The position numbers and the translations under genes are program-made. Positions 48,801 to 60,620 of a stretch of 64,000 nt of DNA are shown in pieces. The stretch spans positions 8,453,653 to 8,517,652 of the forward strand of contig NC_136020.1 of the NCBI RefSeq assembly GCF_048128805.1, given 5' to 3'. The notes under the pieces were generated by a model. The model saw nothing but the letters and a program-made list of their open reading frames with translations. It ran no database searches and was not told the origin of the DNA. The DNA is from Centroberyx gerrardi. Taxonomy: Eukaryota > Chordata > Actinopteri > Beryciformes > Berycidae. How positions within the stretch are numbered: position 1 is the stretch's first letter; the number at the start of each line of letters is the position of its first letter.

Positions 48801-51800
48801 GCTTCATTTCCCTGACTACAGTAAAGGTACTATTATTCACAGACAAACACTACATCATCCAGTGTCATGAATGTCCCTCTCCACGCTGCATAATGAGACA
48901 CTTGTGGATGCGGTGTGAGATGCCATTGTACCTGCGATTTTGTTCTAACACTTTTAGCAGCGACTGGAGGAATACTGCATTCCAAAACACCACTGTGTAA
49001 ATTGAAAGCTTAAATGTGAGAGTGATTGAATCATTGTACTTGATTTCTGAGGGACAAACAGCCTCCAACTAGCTTTGAAGAGACATTTCTTTTTGTAATT
49101 CTCTTTTTGTGTGTGCCTGAGCAAGGATGACAGTAAGGCTGCTTCCATATATGTTCCATGTGTTTGTGTTTGTGTCCGTCCGTCCGTCTGTTCGTCCATC
49201 TAGGAGAGCTGCAGCAGATCCTGTCCCAGGACAGCCATCCGTCTTATTCTGCAGAGCTTTACTCCTCATACATCAACATCCTGCTGGGAGTCTTCTACTC
49301 GGTCTGTCGGGACCTCCGAGAGCTCCGTCACCTGGTCAGACACCCACACACACACACTACGACACACTCGTCAATCCGAGTGGAGACTTTTCATTGTGGT
49401 TTTGATTTGCTTTCAGTCTAATATTTATTTTATTTTCTTCAACTAGGCTGCGCTTAACTTTTCAAAGTTCTGTGAGCCTTTGGAGGACGGAAAAGGTAAT
49501 GCTTAAGGAAATGTATTCATTCATTTGACAGTTACTTCATACATTTTTAAAATGCCATCTTTTACCCTTTTCTCTTAGTTTTCATTTGAAGATGGATTTT
49601 CCTTTTATGTTCAGATACACTGTTCAGGGGTTTGAATTTATTCATTTTTTTATTTTATATGTATATGTATTTTTTCTTTTTTTTCTTGTTTTTTCTTTTT
49701 TTTCCTTAGACATAGAACATCCATTCATTTCTATTGGGAAATTAATGATTTGTTCCTGTTTTTTACATTCCTGATCACCTCCCTAACTATTATAGTGCAA
49801 ACGAGTGTGGACTTTTTCTGTGGCTTAATCATCTTTTTCAGTAATGTTTGTTTATTTTTTGTCTTCAGTGAAAGAGAGCGACACGCACAAGCTGTGGAGA
49901 AACATCGAGCCTCATTTGAAAAAAGCCATGCAGACGGTGTACCTTCGGGAGGTGTCCAGGTCTGTGTTTCTGTCCTCCTTAAGTGAATCTGCTCCAGGCA
50001 AAAATAATCAAACCATGTCAATTTTCATCTAATGACTCAGCCCAGTAATATGCCTGTTTTGATGCCTTTGATAACATGGGCCAACAGCAGTGCAGTAGTC
50101 CATAGTGCCATTAGCTGTGGTCTCCACTGTGGTTCCTTCTCACCACAGTGTGTGTCGTCTCTCTTCCCCTGTTTAGTGTTCAGTGGGAGCAGCTGCAGCA
50201 AATGGAGGAGAAGGAAACTGGAGCCGTGAGAGGTACCGACACACATATCAATATAAGGGCTGTTGCACTTAATAAAGATGGCCTGATGCGATTTCAGAAC
50301 AAACGTTTCAGTGTAAAGCCATTGATAAGAGTACAGTGACCTGGTGGATTCATGCTGAAATGGATGTTCCTTGTTTGGTGTGAAGTGTACCTGCTTAGCT
50401 TTGAATGCAGTGGACACAGTCCTACATAGTTCTTCAAGTATCTGAACACACATGTGTTACTGTACTTGGGACCTTCCATTGACTGCATTCATTCTCTACC
50501 TCCCCAACCCTAACCCCCACTGCTACATGCCAAACCTTACCCCAAACTAAACCTAATCCTAATTCTAACCCAAGTCCTTGAACAAGTGAATGCCAGCAAA
50601 ATGTTAGTTCTCTAGGCAATAAAAAAGAGTTGCCATTGCTGTTTTGGTGTCCTTATCACCAGTTGACCTATAGGTGGCTCTACACTACATGTTAATACAT
50701 TTTTGCTGTAACTGACTTGATATAGGTATGTGTCCAACACATTGTATTTATTTCTCCCCTTACCAAGGGCTGTCTGCTCACGCTCATGTTGAACTTCCTT
50801 ATTACTCCAAGTTCCTGTTGATTGCTGCCTACCTGGCTTCCTACAACCCGGCCCGCACAGACAAACGCTTCTTCCTCAAGGTAATGGAAAACGCTCTTCA
50901 ATGATTTCCACCAGTGCCACTAGCAGGGAGGCTCTTCTTTAAATCATGCTTCAGTTTGCGTGACGTCCCCCTTTTTTTCCCCCTACAGCACCACGGTAAA
51001 ATAAGAAAAACAAACTTCTTGAAGAAGCATGAAAAGACGAGTAACCACCTGCTGGGGCCCAAGCCCTTCCCTCTGGACCGCCTGCTGGCCATTTTCTACA
51101 GCGTGGTGGACAGCAGAGTCGCCCCCACTGCCAGCATCTTCTCCCAGGTCTGATCCCAGCAGACTTTCGCAGTTATTATTTAGTCACCACTCATTTGACT
51201 GTTTGCATAATTTGTGCGGCATTTCCCCAGACACTCAGGGCGGGTTGTACAGACACAGTTCAGATTAACCTAACAAGGCCTTCATCTGTAGAGGCTTTCA
51301 TTAACAATTCTTAATTGTTTGAATTAACTGGACTAATTATTGACTAATATAAGATGATAATAAGATGAGATATAAGATGTGCTTCATTAGAACACTAACA
51401 TGGACTTAAACATACAATATATTTGATCTTAGTTCAGTGCAACTGGAGTGAGATATTAAAATCAACCAGTCACAGAATGTAGACAGTATTAGAAAGATGT
51501 TAAGTCATACAAATCATCATAAAATGGGAACCAGTTGCAATTATGTAAAAATATTCTGTCATAAACATTTATTGGCTTAATTAGCATTCTGGACTATCTG
51601 CATATACACTCTTTGACCTCTTTTGGTGCTAAATAGTTATCATTGCCATAGCATTGTGCATAGTCCTTTCTTCTACACTACCATTGTTGTTGCCATTGTC
51701 CTAAGTTAAACCTGCCTCCATAGTGGTCTCATTTTGACTCTTTAGTCCTAAAGTGGTTAAAATCATTCTCCATGACTGCGACTCCCAAATTAGGTTCCAG

Positions 51801-52333
51801 GAATCCTCAAGGGTCCTTGAAGTGGTCTGCACAAAATAAGAAAATAATTTAATTTCACACTTTTTCCATTTGCCAGATAAGCAAATGAGAGTGTATAATG
51901 ATCAGAGGTTTCTAAATTACAATTTTTCAATCTCTCAATTTTAACATTCCCATTTCTAGATGCAAATAGCATATTATTTGGTGTTAAATCAAGCCTAATG
52001 ACCAGGATTTCTCAGATGAGAGAGTTTCTACCCATATGTTTGTGTGTTTGGGGATCCTTGGCCGATTGCCTATCTATTTTTGGTCCTCGGCACGAAAAGG
52101 CTTGAGGAAATTAGGCTCGACCCACATCTGCGCAACTGGCTCTCATAATTTTGTGTGAAAAAGTTGTGGTTAAAGAAGTGGAGCAGAGAGTAATGTCTTT
52201 TCCCCTGTGTGCCTATTTAGATCTCCTCCCTGGTGACCCTGCAGCTGTTGACTCAGGTCGGTCACGATGACCAGCTGGATGCCCCCAAGTACAAATGTGC
52301 CATTTCTCTGGACTTCATCCGTGCCATTTCCAG

Positions 52334-52364
<31 letters not shown>

Positions 52365-52531
52365 GGTGATTATACATGATTGAGACTGAGTGAATTGTTT
52401 TAGGGCATTGACATTTTACTTAGAAATTTTTTTTAGATACAGCTTTTTGATGCTGAGAATATGCTCTGTGTGTTTTTTCTTCCAGGACGGTGAATTTTGA
52501 CATTGTGAAGTACCTGTATGACTTCCTATAA
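45733..52531 (+). CDS. orc5: orc5, origin recognition complex subunit 5, complete (13 coding exons, 445 aa)
   Basis: ORC5 is an AAA+-type subunit of the nuclear origin recognition complex, which loads the MCM helicase at replication origins. Coding exons: 45733-45846, 46438-46530, 47141-47326, 47809-47883, 48715-48826, 49204-49334, 49447-49495, 49869-49959, 50177-50232, 50768-50880, 50989-51147, 52221-52333, 52486-52531 (TAA). All join in frame with GT-AG sites. Walker A is GHRASGKS (residues 51-58). The Walker B region reads [12 protein letters not shown] (about 130-141), with Glu where the human protein has Asp. Strongly conserved later segments are [97 protein letters not shown] and the C-terminus [11 protein letters not shown]. 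Total length is close to human ORC5 (435 aa). Confidence 0.97.
46739..46912 (+). mobile_element. tRNA-derived SINE in an orc5 intron
   Basis: The head GGTGGATTAGTGCTTAGAAA resembles the A box of fish tRNA-SINEs (TGGCTCAGTGGTTAG), CAGATTTTATCCCC stands for the B box, and CCTTTAGCAAGATGCTGAAC then CTGTAAATCTCTCTGGATA follow the usual SINE body and tail. It is in the same orientation as orc5. Confidence 0.65.
51775..52110. mobile_element. hAT-like remnant in an orc5 intron
   Basis: Begins ACTGCGACTCCCAAATTAGG and ends with GATCCTTGGCCGATTG...GGTCCTCGGCACGAAAAGG, paralleling the GGGTCCTTGACATGAAAAGG end of the element at 42708-43050. Ends are diverged and the limits approximate. Confidence 0.45.
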
Positions 52532-52863
52532 GCCTGCTGTGCGTGAGGGAGAGATGACACACAGTGACAGTAAGAGCTGATTTCTACAGGAATGCTCTTA
52601 AGGACAAGCATTTGGCAAAATGAGGAGATCTGTCGGGCTATTGGGGAGGATTTTGCGGCACCAAAGGATTCCAGTTGTGTGCTGCTGCCCCCCAGTGGCT
52701 GACCAACGACACTTTTATTCTGTAGAATCTCTGCCTCAGAATGTGGGATTTTAATGGGATGGACCTGCTTTCAACACAACCTGCAGAAATCATCATTATG
52801 TCAAATATCATTAGTCATTATGGAAAAACTGATGACTGGCCATATTAAATATTGACATTTGTA

Positions 52864-52882
52864 AAAAATAAAATAAAATAAA
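52864..52882 (+). terminator. orc5: orc5 poly(A) signals
   Basis: Three overlapping AATAAA signals (AAAAAATAAAATAAAATAAA) about 340 bases after the orc5 stop, with a T-rich stretch downstream. They define a short 3'UTR from 52532 to about 52,905. Confidence 0.75.
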
Positions 52883-52905
52883 CGCCACATTGGCTAATCC
52901 ACCTT

Positions 52906-53864
52906 ATCTTTGTTTCAGTATTATAACAAGGATCTATTATGTATTTATAAACGACCACCTAACAGTCTTATGAAGTTCAAAATTTCTTATCTTTTTTATT
53001 CTAATACCAAGACAGTCAGGATATTAATGTAACTGGGGTTGACATAGAAGTGATGCAAATAATAATTTCTGATAATTCAAATAATGTAAATGAAGATTAA
53101 TACAATGCAGCTGTAGTATTTAACTTGACAGGGCAAGACCCTCGCACCAAGAATGAATCAGTGTATTTGATAAAATGGACCATTGTTGCTGTAATGTATT
53201 CTTCTTTATCCTGGTGTATAAACGGTTTAAAGTCACAGGATGCTATTACTATGAGAGGGAAAAATTCACAAGCTTGTATTAAGAGTTAAGTGCTGCTTCC
53301 TTAATGAGGCTCCAGTTTACCAATCCTCCTTCAGCGGCCTTTGAACAGTAAAGTAGACAAAGCCCTCCTCTTTGAACGGCTGTGTGATCTTCATGAGACT
53401 GTGTTTTGGAGATGATTAAATTCAGCTTTAAAACTTTCATCCTGTCAGCAGTCGATTGAACCAGGCCAGCATAATTTGAGCTGTGTTTTCTGCACAGGGT
53501 GCAAGGTGCTGTATTGAAAAAACAGGCAAGACTGGCCTTCGGGTGATTTCGATGTTTTCAGACTCGAGTCTGAGTGTCACGACTTAATAGCTTCTTCTGA
53601 CTTTGAAATTAATTAGATTAGTTCCTGTTATAAACCCTTTGTTCCTATGCACCCCAGACGATTCAGATTGGAATTTTTTGCCTTTGAACTTTTTTTGGGG
53701 AGTGGGGGGGAGGACCAAAATCATTTGCAGTTGTTATGGCAACCAGGAGACTGGACTGTAACTGATCGTTAACTGCAGCACACTTGTATTGATCCGGTAG
53801 TTTTAACCAGGTTTTGATTAGTATGCACAGAAACATTACACAGTAGACTTCAACTGTTCATTTT
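52906..53864. other. Intergenic gap between convergent orc5 and guca1a
   Basis: About 950 bases between the 3' ends of the two genes. AT-rich, with a G-rich patch near 53690-53713. No gene or recognised repeat is seen. Confidence 0.6.
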
Positions 53865-53870
53865 TTTATT
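53865..53870 (-). terminator. guca1a: guca1a poly(A) signal (AATAAA on minus strand)
   Basis: TTTATT on the plus strand is AATAAA in guca1a orientation, about 930 bases after its stop. It would give a 3'UTR from 54797 down to about 53,850. Confidence 0.6.
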
Positions 53871-54797
53871 GTACAAATAGTAAGCAAAAGCGCTTAAAAA
53901 AACATTCTGTAGTCTTCCAGCAGAAGGCACCAGTTGAGCGAAGCCATGGAACATAATAAAGGTCATCTACGTACTTGTGCCCACTAGGGAGGGAATCATT
54001 CAGGCAGAACATACACCCACACACACACTGAAATACTAGACTAGTCTGTCTGGCTTACAAAACGCTACAATACAGTATGTCAGTATTTTGCCTCTCCTCT
54101 TAGAATATTCTTTGAGAGTTGAGATAAAAAAACAAAAGGTAAACTTTCCCGAATTTGATCTGCATGCCCTACTAAATCTCTCAGTATCTTGGAGTTCATG
54201 GAATCCAGCAATGTTGGGTCCCCGAGTGAATCTTGGATTAATACTCTTAAAGAGAAATTCACCCGTTCCCTTATTAGACCCACTGACTTAATCAAATTAG
54301 CATGATTGATGATCCTCTTGTAGACCTCACAGGCAGGAACAGCTCAGCGGAGGTTTGAGAATTTGATGATCAGAAAAAAGACAAATATCTGGGGAGCACA
54401 GTTTAGTGCATATTGTTGCCACTGCTCCTGTCTCCCTCCTTAATCCTTAAACACCTTAACCGGTGTCTAGGTTTTGAGCGGATGGTATCTCAAGTTAAGA
54501 CGATCATCTGAGAGATCATCTCATATCAAGGTGGCCTTGGAGAGCTCAGGATAATTAAACAAGGACAATACAGCTTGCAAAGGTTGACTGAGTCATACCA
54601 GTGCATTTAAAGTGCGTTTGTGTCAATCTTTTAGAGATTCAAAAAGAGATGTCAATGTTTACTTGCAACATATTGCCATCATATCAAACCGGATTCAATC
54701 TTAATAGAAATCTCAGTCTATATGTGGCCTTTTTCCAGAGGAGATGCAGCTCAAGGGTAAATCATGGATGGGGTGATGTAGTCTGCATGGACAGATC

Positions 54798-57189
54798 CTA
54801 GATGCTGCGCCTCCGGTTGTGGATCATGGCCACTATGTGGGAAAGGTCCAGACTTTTCATCATCACCTCCATGAAATCTTCATCACTGCGTGCACCGGCC
54901 ACAAACTCCTCCAAGGACAGCTCCCCTATTGGATGAAGAATTAGGCTCATATTTAGATTTATTGAAATAAAAGTATATAGCAAATGCATTCTCTCAGTAG
55001 TATTCTTACAAATCATCTCTGGTCTCAAATCTTATTTGTGCAAAACTGGGATTCAGATCTTTTGTCAGTGGTTTTGGCATTATTGTTTAACAACCACCTG
55101 CATTTCCTCTCCTTTTCTATGCTTATCACATCCTCTCACTTAAGACAGCAGTGGAGCTGATAAATGTCTAAGCACTGTCCGCCCGAGTGATTAGCTGTTC
55201 AAAGATGGATTTGTCCCTGAATGTTAGACTCCCCATAGAGCCAGAACACACTCACCATCTCCATTTATATCAATCCTGTCAAACACACTGTTGGTGAAAT
55301 CCTCAGCGCTGGTTTCCTGACTTTCATTCCCGTTGATTGCACGGATGGCCTAAAGCAACAGAGAAAGAATAAAATCAGCCTATCATGTTGATGCCCAGAT
55401 AATGCTAAACACTGCGATGTGGCCAGCACATTACATACCTTTATGATGTTGAGGAGCTCATGTCGGTCAATGCAGCCGTTGCCATCCACATCATACAGCT
55501 TGAAATACCAGCGCAGCTTATGCTCCATCTTCCCCCGCATCACCAGGCTCAGGGCAGCCACATACTCCATGAAGTCTATGTAGCCGTCCTTCAGAAACAA
55601 GTAAAGAACAGTTAGTCACTCATGAATCTGAATGCTGGGTTCAATATGATACACATATGGAATAGAACAGATGAGATTTGGAGTCAGTTTGGCAGCAATA
55701 CTTAAACCATATCCCCTCATCTGATAATTTAAATTTATAGCTTCATAGCTTTTCTTATAAGAGTATCTTGTCTAAAAAGCGTGAAACAATTGAAGTGCTT
55801 CAATTCCATGAAAGTATTTAGAATTACAAATCTTTAGACAACCATCTACTTATTAAACATAGTTTTCAGTCATCCAATGCACAACCAGTCATCCAATGCT
55901 CTATTCCATACATGAAAGAAAACTCCCTCGTCTTTACTCAAAAAGCTATTAGAATGAAGCGGAGCATGCCAGGACCAAGGATTATCTGTGTGCATGAACA
56001 CATGCAGCAATCCTGGCATCAATGCTTTGTCTCAAAACAGATAATCTCACAATTAAATCATGCATAAAGATTACCACAGCCTTTTGTAATTGAAGCTGAC
56101 AGGGTTACTAAATATAGCAATGCAGATTCTCAGCCAGACAGATCCTGCGATGACCCTTTCTCTTGCTCTGAGCCACTGTTAATTATGATCCGGGGCCTGT
56201 TGCTGGCAGGTCACCTCATGACATGAGTACCAGTGTGTTTTAATGAGCCTGGGTCCCAGAGTGACACAGAATCGACATTATTTGGGCGTCAAGCTGAAAA
56301 GGTTCAAGAACTTGTGGCCTCACCTCATCTAAAGGGCCAGCCCTAACAAACCCCTGGAAAGTCAGGCAACAGACCATTTTACTGCTTAGTGATTGTCTTT
56401 GTTTTCCAGAATACAGCCTCTCAGATGGGCAGGCAAATTACTATTTTATTCATATTTATGTGATATTTCTGAAAACTCACACAAATTGTAAATTTTAGTA
56501 AAGCCTATAACTAAAACTAACTTACACTCCCCTAGTCAGAGACTTTGCAACCTGTTTGTAACCTATTTCATGTAACCTGCATACATTTTAAGTATGAATG
56601 AAAATCAGTTTCTAGTACATTTAGTAACAGCAGCTCTAGGTAAAGAGCAAACCCGCCAAGGGGGAATGTGATATTAGCCATAGGGCATTTTGCTGTAGAT
56701 TTGGAGGATGATAAAAACTTGAGGAGCCACGATTTAAAAATGAAAGTGCAATGCCCCCTGATGCACCTTCATGGAACAAGAGCCAGGTAGGCAGATCCCA
56801 CATTGCATCCCTCATTTTGACTCCTCCTATTACTTTGAAACATGCCACAAACTAGTAAGATCCCAACCCTGCAACAATCATCCCATCCCAACACCCTTAG
56901 AAAGTTCCAGCCTCTGCAGTCGAGGTACAAGCCATCAATTAATGAATGATTTACTTGAATCCAGCTCAGTGGTTGAAATGCAGCATCTTACCTTGTTCAT
57001 GTCAAAGGTGCGGAACATCTGCTCTATGTAGGCGTTGGCCTCTGAGTCCAAGCCTCGCAGACCGAAGAACTGCTTGAACTCGTGCAGGGTGAGCTGACCG
57101 GAGGGACACTCTGTCATGAACTTCTTGTACCAGAGGTGCATCTCCACCGCCTGCAGGTCGTCCACGGTGCATCCTGTAGAGTTACCCAT
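54798..57189 (-). CDS. guca1a: guca1a, guanylate cyclase activating protein 1 (GCAP1), complete (4 coding exons, 189 aa)
   Basis: GCAP1 is a calcium sensor of photoreceptor outer segments that switches on retinal guanylate cyclase when calcium falls after light. Coding exons in transcript order: 57189-56992, 55588-55439, 55349-55256, 54925-54798 (TAG). It starts MGNSTG, an N-myristoylation signal. EF-hand 1 (around residues 28-36, [11 protein letters not shown]) lacks calcium ligands, as in all GCAPs, and carries the cyclase-binding region. EF2 loop [12 protein letters not shown] (63-74), EF3 loop [12 protein letters not shown] (99-110) and EF4 loop DINGDGELSLEE (143-154) are intact. The C-terminus [12 protein letters not shown] matches the fish GCAP1 type. 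guca1b and the cone GCAPs (guca1c and others) are alternatives, but [20 protein letters not shown] with this tail suits guca1a best. Confidence 0.93.
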
Positions 57190-57419
57190 TTCTTTATAGC
57201 ACTTTAGCGAGCGAGCGTGCGTGTGTGTTAAAGCTGGTACACAAACCTTACAGCCCAATTGGTCTACTGTGAAGCGGAGGATATCCCTTTTCACAGTCAC
57301 ACAAAGATTGGAGCTGTGGTGAGACTGGGTGCCGGCGGGGGCTTTTGTAGGAGACTGGGGTTGGTGTTGAGGCGGACCACGCCCCTCTGTGTCCTGTGTC
57401 TGGGTCTAATCGCTGGCTT

Positions 57420-57425
57420 TAATCC
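57420..57425 (-). promoter_or_regulatory. Candidate CRX/OTX site upstream of guca1a
   Basis: TAATCC (GGATTA on the minus strand), the core CRX/OTX motif of photoreceptor genes, lies 231 bases before the guca1a ATG. A near match, TAATCG, lies about 13 bases away. Short motifs occur by chance, so support is modest. Confidence 0.4.
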
Positions 57426-57469
57426 AGGTGTACCTGCAGATGATCCGCTTAAGCACCCCCATTAGGAAG

Positions 57470-59461
57470 GAAGGTTGACTGTCCCATCCCTGTACAAATG
57501 TTTACTCTGGGACATGCTGACAAACACCTTGGTGTTCCCATCCCCTTCCCTCACGTGGAAATGCATACAGGAGAGTTATGTTATACATCTGAACTGATGC
57601 AGTGCACCTTGCTCAGCATGTGCTCTTAAGTATGAGTGGTGCAGTTTCATATTGCCATAATGTTCTTGCTGAAGACTGAGCTCTTAAAATAATATTTTAA
57701 ACCCATGAGGCTTTTCCAAGAGATGTGGGATACAACTTGAGAACGTGGCAAACTGTGCTATCTCTCAGTGGAGCTCTGTTTTATATCCTCTGTGCTCGTG
57801 CTTAGCTTTGAGACTAAAAACTGCACAAAATAAACAGGATTATAAAAAATGTATTTGGTAACGGGGTTTATTTAGATACCACATTCCTAAACCAGGAAGG
57901 CATGAGTCACTGGGAAGTTGGTACAGTAACTGAACAGCCATTACAAAGTCAGTGGATCAAATTAACATCAATACTGCTGCAGAAAGCTTTCTGATCTCAA
58001 TGTCAATAACAGAAACAAGGATAATAATACTACAACCCCCTCTAAGTGCTTTTGTATGATGTGGAGTGTCGCTTCCTAAAGCTAGCTACTTTGTTACTAA
58101 ATCATACTGTAATCATATTTGAAAGCAGTGTTGTATTTAGCAGCTATGAATGTAGTTAATGTCTTCCAACAGTTCATTTTCACAACTTGCTGATGTGACG
58201 TCATTCATATTCACATAAAAGACAAATAACACTGATATACATGTCATAAATGATTATTATAGATGAGACACAACAATGAGTTAGTGCTAAGCTTGCAATC
58301 TGTTGAAATTACACTACAAAAATGATTACAATTAAAAATACAAAAGTAAAAAAATAAATAAAAATGACTTAATGCGGTTGTGGGCAATTTTAAAGCAATA
58401 TTTCACTTTAGTACTTTTTTAGTGTATACTTTTTCAGATATTAGCTGCCCCTGGAATATAATAATATTAATATAATATTAATGGTGCTGAAGTTCATTTC
58501 TGACTCTGAACATTCATAATTGCAAACAGGCAAGATTACCTCTTGGGAAAGGCGACAAAGAACACTAATATTATTGCAGCCATCCTGCTTTAGTTTGTAT
58601 GTCTTAGAACTTGAAGTACAGGTTTTAGACAAACGGGCAAAAGAAAGTAGGCGGCATCACCACAGGTAACTGGGCGATCCAATATTGGTAGCTCACTGTT
58701 CATGGACGCACACAGGGCTGTTTGCCAAAGACTACAAATGTTGTACCAAAGTGAAATACTGTGTCAAGCACTTCTGTGTCAGTTTTACAGGGCCATCTTA
58801 AAGGAGGACAAGAAATAACCTTCAGACCGGACATAGATATAAAAAATACATTTGGTTCCTAATGGCATGGTGAATTCTTCATGTAGCCTTCCATCAAAAT
58901 AGCAGTCCACCCCTGCTGTAGTGTAAGAGAGTAATGCTGAAAAGGCATGTCTACACTTCCAACGCATGTACTCTGCGTTTAACCCTGGAATACATTTGCA
59001 TCAATAGTCACATGTTCTGGTACAAAGGATGAGTGGCAATACCAGGGACTTTCCAGTGTGTCTAACATAATTTCCCATTTTTTGGATTAGCTTTCCTGAT
59101 GGAGGTTGCATAATGACTAAAACAATGCAAGGAATACACAGATTATGTGATAGCAAAAGAAAACGGCACCTAAAAATATAACACTAAACACTATGTAACA
59201 TATATAGCTATGTTATAAGAGCTTTAAAAAAGTAAAAAGCTAAAAAGTGTGTGACTTCAGTAAGGCCTCATTGCCTTTCTCCATCCAACATTTTTTGAAT
59301 CTTCACATTCAGCTTTAGTTTCAGCCAACACCAGTTAGCTCCTTCAACTTTCACCGGTTTCAGGCAGTCTCCACCGTGGGCATACTTTGGTGTTGTCTTG
59401 ATTTGGCTGCCAAGATAATGCTGTTAGATCAAATCATCATAAACGCCTGAATAAGATGCAG
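57470..59461. other. Spacer between guca1a and the small upstream gene
   Basis: About 2 kb, AT-rich. No gene is recognised. Part may be the 3'UTR of the small minus-strand gene; the first clear minus-strand AATAAA is near 57866-57871. Regulatory elements for guca1a would be expected at its left end. Confidence 0.5.
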
Positions 59462-59743
59462 TCACTCTGGCTCCGTGCCAGGGACCGGGCAGATCTCCTT
59501 GGCACCACCAGCGAAACCTTTTCTCTTCCCCCAGTGCAGATGTCTGTAGATGGAGTCAAATACTGACACTGTGTAGCGTGCAAACAGCGTGGTCCACTTA
59601 ACTGCCTCCACCATCCACTGCACAGTGCGACCCACAAAGGCCACAAACACTGTGGTGTAGTGAGCAAGCAGCAGCAGACTCCTTCCCAGCTGTCTGCCAT
59701 GGTTGATGATCAGATTGACTCTTTGCTCATGTCCTCCCATCAT
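59462..59743 (-). CDS. Small unrecognised protein, 93 aa, probably membrane-associated
   Basis: A single coding exon from ATG 59743 (or the second ATG at 59740) to TGA 59462-59464. Codon use is strongly vertebrate-like (CTG, GTG, AAG, ATC, CAG preferred), unlike chance frames nearby. The protein has a basic N-terminus (EQRVNLIINHGRQLGR), a hydrophobic stretch SLLLLAHYTTVFVAFVG (about residues 24-40), a second amphipathic part rich in aromatic residues (WMVEAVKWTTLFARYTVSVF), a basic HWGKRKG segment and an acidic end. A splice acceptor (CACACAG) at 59755 and a consensus donor CCCAG/GTAAAG at 60030/60029 suggest a non-coding first exon. I do not recognise the family. It lies on the same strand just upstream of guca1a, which is where human GUCA1ANB (GUCA1A neighbor) sits relative to GUCA1A; homology is untested. 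Confidence 0.62.
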   Translation of the reverse strand: MMGGHEQRVNLIINHGRQLGRSLLLLAHYTTVFVAFVGRTVQWMVEAVKWTTLFARYTVSVFDSIYRHLHWGKRKGFAGGAKEICPVPGTEPE

Positions 59744-60030
59744 TATAATGTTAGCTGTGTGATTCCAGATGTAGAGGGGTCAAATTATATGTATATTTGG
59801 CTCAAGGGCACATTTTGCGTTTTGTAAATGTGTATATCATGTAGATGGTCCCTAGCAGGGAGTAGTGACCGTAAACTGTGTGGGAATTTGTCGACAGTCC
59901 CTGACATGCGCAGATAACCGACTGGCCAATCACTGCAGAGCAAGTTTTGTTTCCGGAATGTTTGGTGATGTGGCTATGCTCTGAAATCCATCCGAGGAAA
60001 TATACCAAATAAAAGGCAGAAACCTTTACC

Positions 60031-60620
60031 TGGGAAGCACTCGCACAGGTTAGTTAAAGGTCCTTTCTTTAAAAACCACACCATTCCCCGGGCTGCACCT
60101 GAGAGCTGTCATGCAATGAGGAAAGAAAAACAACAGAACAAAGGTTTTAAATCAGCTGTCCTTATTTGCGAGCTGCTGCTTAGCAAGAATTGAGATGCTA
60201 ACCAGGGTTAGCTAGCAACTGTACCTTGCAAACTACGGTAATGCAGCCACAGCTGTCAGCTGATGTTCACACACGACGCATCCTGTTCATACCAGCGTTT
60301 CTAAATCTTCAAATATGCCTACTATATTTGAAGACAACATGTCCAGTCGCTCGGAAAGTTAACCATCCATTTCGCTTAACGTTAGCTATAATCTTTGCTG
60401 TTCTCAAGGAGTGACGCAGCCGCAGTCGAGTGTCCGGCAGGTTCGGGAGAAGTCGGCATTGTCCGGGCCAACTCGGACCAATTGGATTTGGGGGTCACAG
60501 CCAAAATGTTGCGTTCGTTTTGATGGAAGTTGGGCGTGTTTAATAAGTCGGGCCCCACTCCTTCCAGCACAGAAGACTCTCAAACGCCCCCCGTTCGTAC
60601 ATATTTTACTAATGCTTTAT
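60031..60620. promoter_or_regulatory. Probable shared promoter region of the small gene (-) and golgb1 (+)
   Basis: The presumed first exon of the minus-strand gene ends at 60030, and golgb1 begins to the right. Between 60410 and 60480 the sequence becomes CpG-rich (GACGCAGCCGCAGTCGAGTG, GGCAGGTTCGGGAGAAGTCG) with a CCAAT motif at 60478-60482. This suggests a divergent, CpG-type promoter. Start sites are not visible. Confidence 0.4.

Noticed and set aside
54798-57189. guca1b or a cone GCAP instead of guca1a
   Set aside because: The N-terminal MGNSTG, the EF-hand text and the short IHNRRRSI tail fit fish GCAP1; a phylogeny would settle it.
59802-60008. 68-residue minus-strand frame upstream of the small gene
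   Set aside because: It falls inside the predicted intron and lacks coding-like codon use.
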